Part shown: in pieces, positions 5,115 through 5,785 of the stretch | Position numbering within the stretch: position 1 is the stretch's first letter | How the letters are laid out: every line of letters begins with the position of its first letter | Assembly: GCA_011170385.1 (NCBI GenBank) | Contig: DUFE01000011.1 | Coordinates: 1-5,785, forward strand | DNA: 5,785 bases | Direction of reading: 5' to 3' | Origin: Dehalococcoidia bacterium | Lineage (GTDB): Bacteria > Chloroflexota > Dehalococcoidia > Dehalococcoidales > W693 | Notes under the pieces: generated by a model | The model's database searches: none | What the model was told of the DNA's origin: nothing | What the model saw: the letters and a program-made list of their open reading frames with translations, nothing else | Translations under genes and position numbers: made by a program

Positions 5115-5654
5115 ATGAAATGTCCCTATTGCGATTGTGATGACTCCCGGGTTATAGATTCCCGTGATGTAAATGATGGTGTGCGGCGACGACGGCAGTG
5201 CCTGGATTGCAACACTCGTTTCACAACCTACGAGAGGGTAATGCCGGCAAGCCTGTTCGTGGTCAAGAAGGACCGCCGGCGCGAAGAGTTCAGCCGGGAC
5301 AAACTGCTTTCCGGCATCCGAAAGGCTTGCGAGAAGAGACCACTGCCAGTAGGAACTGTCGAGAAGCTGGCGGAAGATATCGAGGATGAGCTTTATCAAC
5401 TGGGGCGGGCGGAGATAGCAAGCTCCCTCATCGGCGATATGGTGATAGAAAGGCTGCGCAGGCTGGATAACATCGCTTATATACGTTTCGCCAGCGTCTA
5501 CCGTGATTTCACTGATATAGACGACATGAAGCAGGAGATAGATACCCTGGTCGGTGGTGGTGCTGGGGTGGATGGGGCGTCGGGGCAGCTTTCGCTGCTA
5601 CCGGACGAGAGAACGAAGGCGCTGGCAGGCGGGCACCGCAGGAGGCGGAAATGA
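5115..5654 (+). CDS. nrdR: Transcriptional repressor NrdR
   Basis: NrdR is a zinc-finger and ATP-cone repressor of ribonucleotide reductase genes; it binds ATP or dATP and represses when dATP is high. The 179-residue protein has the N-terminal zinc ribbon with C3, C6, C29 and C32 (CPYC and CLDC) and the family segments VIDSRDVNDGVRRRRQC (13-29) and RFTTYERV (35-42). The ATP-cone follows, from about VVKKDRRREEFSRDKLLSGI (49-68) to AYIRFASVYRDF (121-132). The family is usually about 150 residues; after 146 there is a Gly/Ala-rich stretch and a basic end (HRRRRK), so about 30 residues are extra. ATG 5115 is preceded by AGGA at 5104-5107. The stop overlaps the next start (ATGA), implying translational coupling. 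Two NrdR boxes lie upstream. Identification is secure. Confidence 0.95.
   Translation: MKCPYCDCDDSRVIDSRDVNDGVRRRRQCLDCNTRFTTYERVMPASLFVVKKDRRREEFSRDKLLSGIRKACEKRPLPVGTVEKLAEDIEDELYQLGRAEIASSLIGDMVIERLRRLDNIAYIRFASVYRDFTDIDDMKQEIDTLVGGGAGVDGASGQLSLLPDERTKALAGGHRRRRK
5640..5645 (+). promoter_or_regulatory. Shine-Dalgarno site that sets the start of the gene after nrdR
   Basis: AGGAGG within the last codons of nrdR lies five bases before ATG 5651. It favours this start over the internal in-frame ATG at 5681, whose G-rich upstream sequence is too close to act as a normal ribosome site. Confidence 0.7.
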
Positions 5655-5785
5655 GCAGGGATAAAGAAACGGGCAGGGGAATGGCAACGCCTATTAACCG
5701 AACACAGATTGCAAGGGTTATCTTTGCCGCCGCCGAGTCTATGGGCATATCCGATAGAAAACGTATCGAGTGGCTCGCAAGCCAG
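5651..5785 (+). CDS. Partial gene, N-terminus of a probable ribonucleotide reductase (class II, B12-dependent)
   Basis: An open frame starts at ATG 5651, overlapping the nrdR stop by four bases, and continues through the window end without a stop, giving 45 codons. A strong AGGAGG precedes it. The visible protein has a polar start and then a helical stretch with TQIARVIFAAAESMGI and DRKRIEWLASQ, which carries no diagnostic catalytic motif. Co-translation with nrdR under predicted NrdR boxes makes a ribonucleotide reductase the best guess. A cobalamin-dependent NrdJ would fit a Dehalococcoidia host. The identity rests on context, since the radical-site cysteines and the barrel lie outside the window. 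It is certainly a gene start; it could instead be another NrdR-regulated or unrelated coupled gene. Confidence 0.6.
   Translation, partial: MSRDKETGRGMATPINRTQIARVIFAAAESMGISDRKRIEWLASQ

Overview
The window carries a compact bacterial cell-division locus flanked by a tRNA-modification gene on one side and a deoxyribonucleotide-supply operon on the other. The order is trmD (minus strand), then, on the plus strand, mraZ, rsmH (mraW), ftsA, ftsZ, nrdR and the first 45 codons of a further gene that is probably a ribonucleotide reductase. Every complete gene is full length with intact family motifs. The gene order, an mraZ-rsmH-ftsA-ftsZ run with no peptidoglycan-synthesis genes between rsmH and ftsA, and protein wording such as the FtsZ C-terminal motif DVPSFLRRP together suggest the Dehalococcoidia (Chloroflexota), a group in which the cultured Dehalococcoides lack peptidoglycan. 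That placement is inferred from gene content and recall of the family, not from a database search.

Layout. Positions 8-772 hold trmD on the minus strand. Positions 773-975 are a divergent control region with a weak candidate promoter for trmD, a TTGACA/TAGAAT promoter for mraZ and three TGGKN boxes at an exact 10-bp period that match the known MraZ operator design. Positions 976-4936 hold mraZ, rsmH, ftsA and ftsZ, which read as one operon: mraZ and rsmH overlap by one base (TAATG), and rsmH-ftsA and ftsA-ftsZ are separated by 94 and 34 bases with no terminator. A strong hairpin terminator at 4988-5020 ends the operon. Positions 5052-5105 hold an excellent promoter (TTGACA, 17 bases, TAATAT) with two similar 16-bp boxes exactly 31 bp apart, the expected arrangement of a NrdR operator. 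nrdR (5115-5654) overlaps the next gene by four bases (ATGA).

How the genes work together. MraZ probably represses its own operon. RsmH modifies 16S rRNA, and FtsA tethers FtsZ filaments to the membrane for division. NrdR senses the ATP/dATP state and probably represses its own operon, including the reductase gene that follows. Both main promoters therefore appear to be autoregulated by their first gene product, and they share the 10-mer TATTGACAAA at the -35 region. I found no mobile element, CRISPR array, RNA gene or clearly novel multi-gene system. The most informative signals are the two operators, the stripped-down division cluster, an odd start-stop element before ftsA, and lineage-type tails on RsmH, FtsZ and NrdR. 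No stretch of more than 300 bases lacks a gene.
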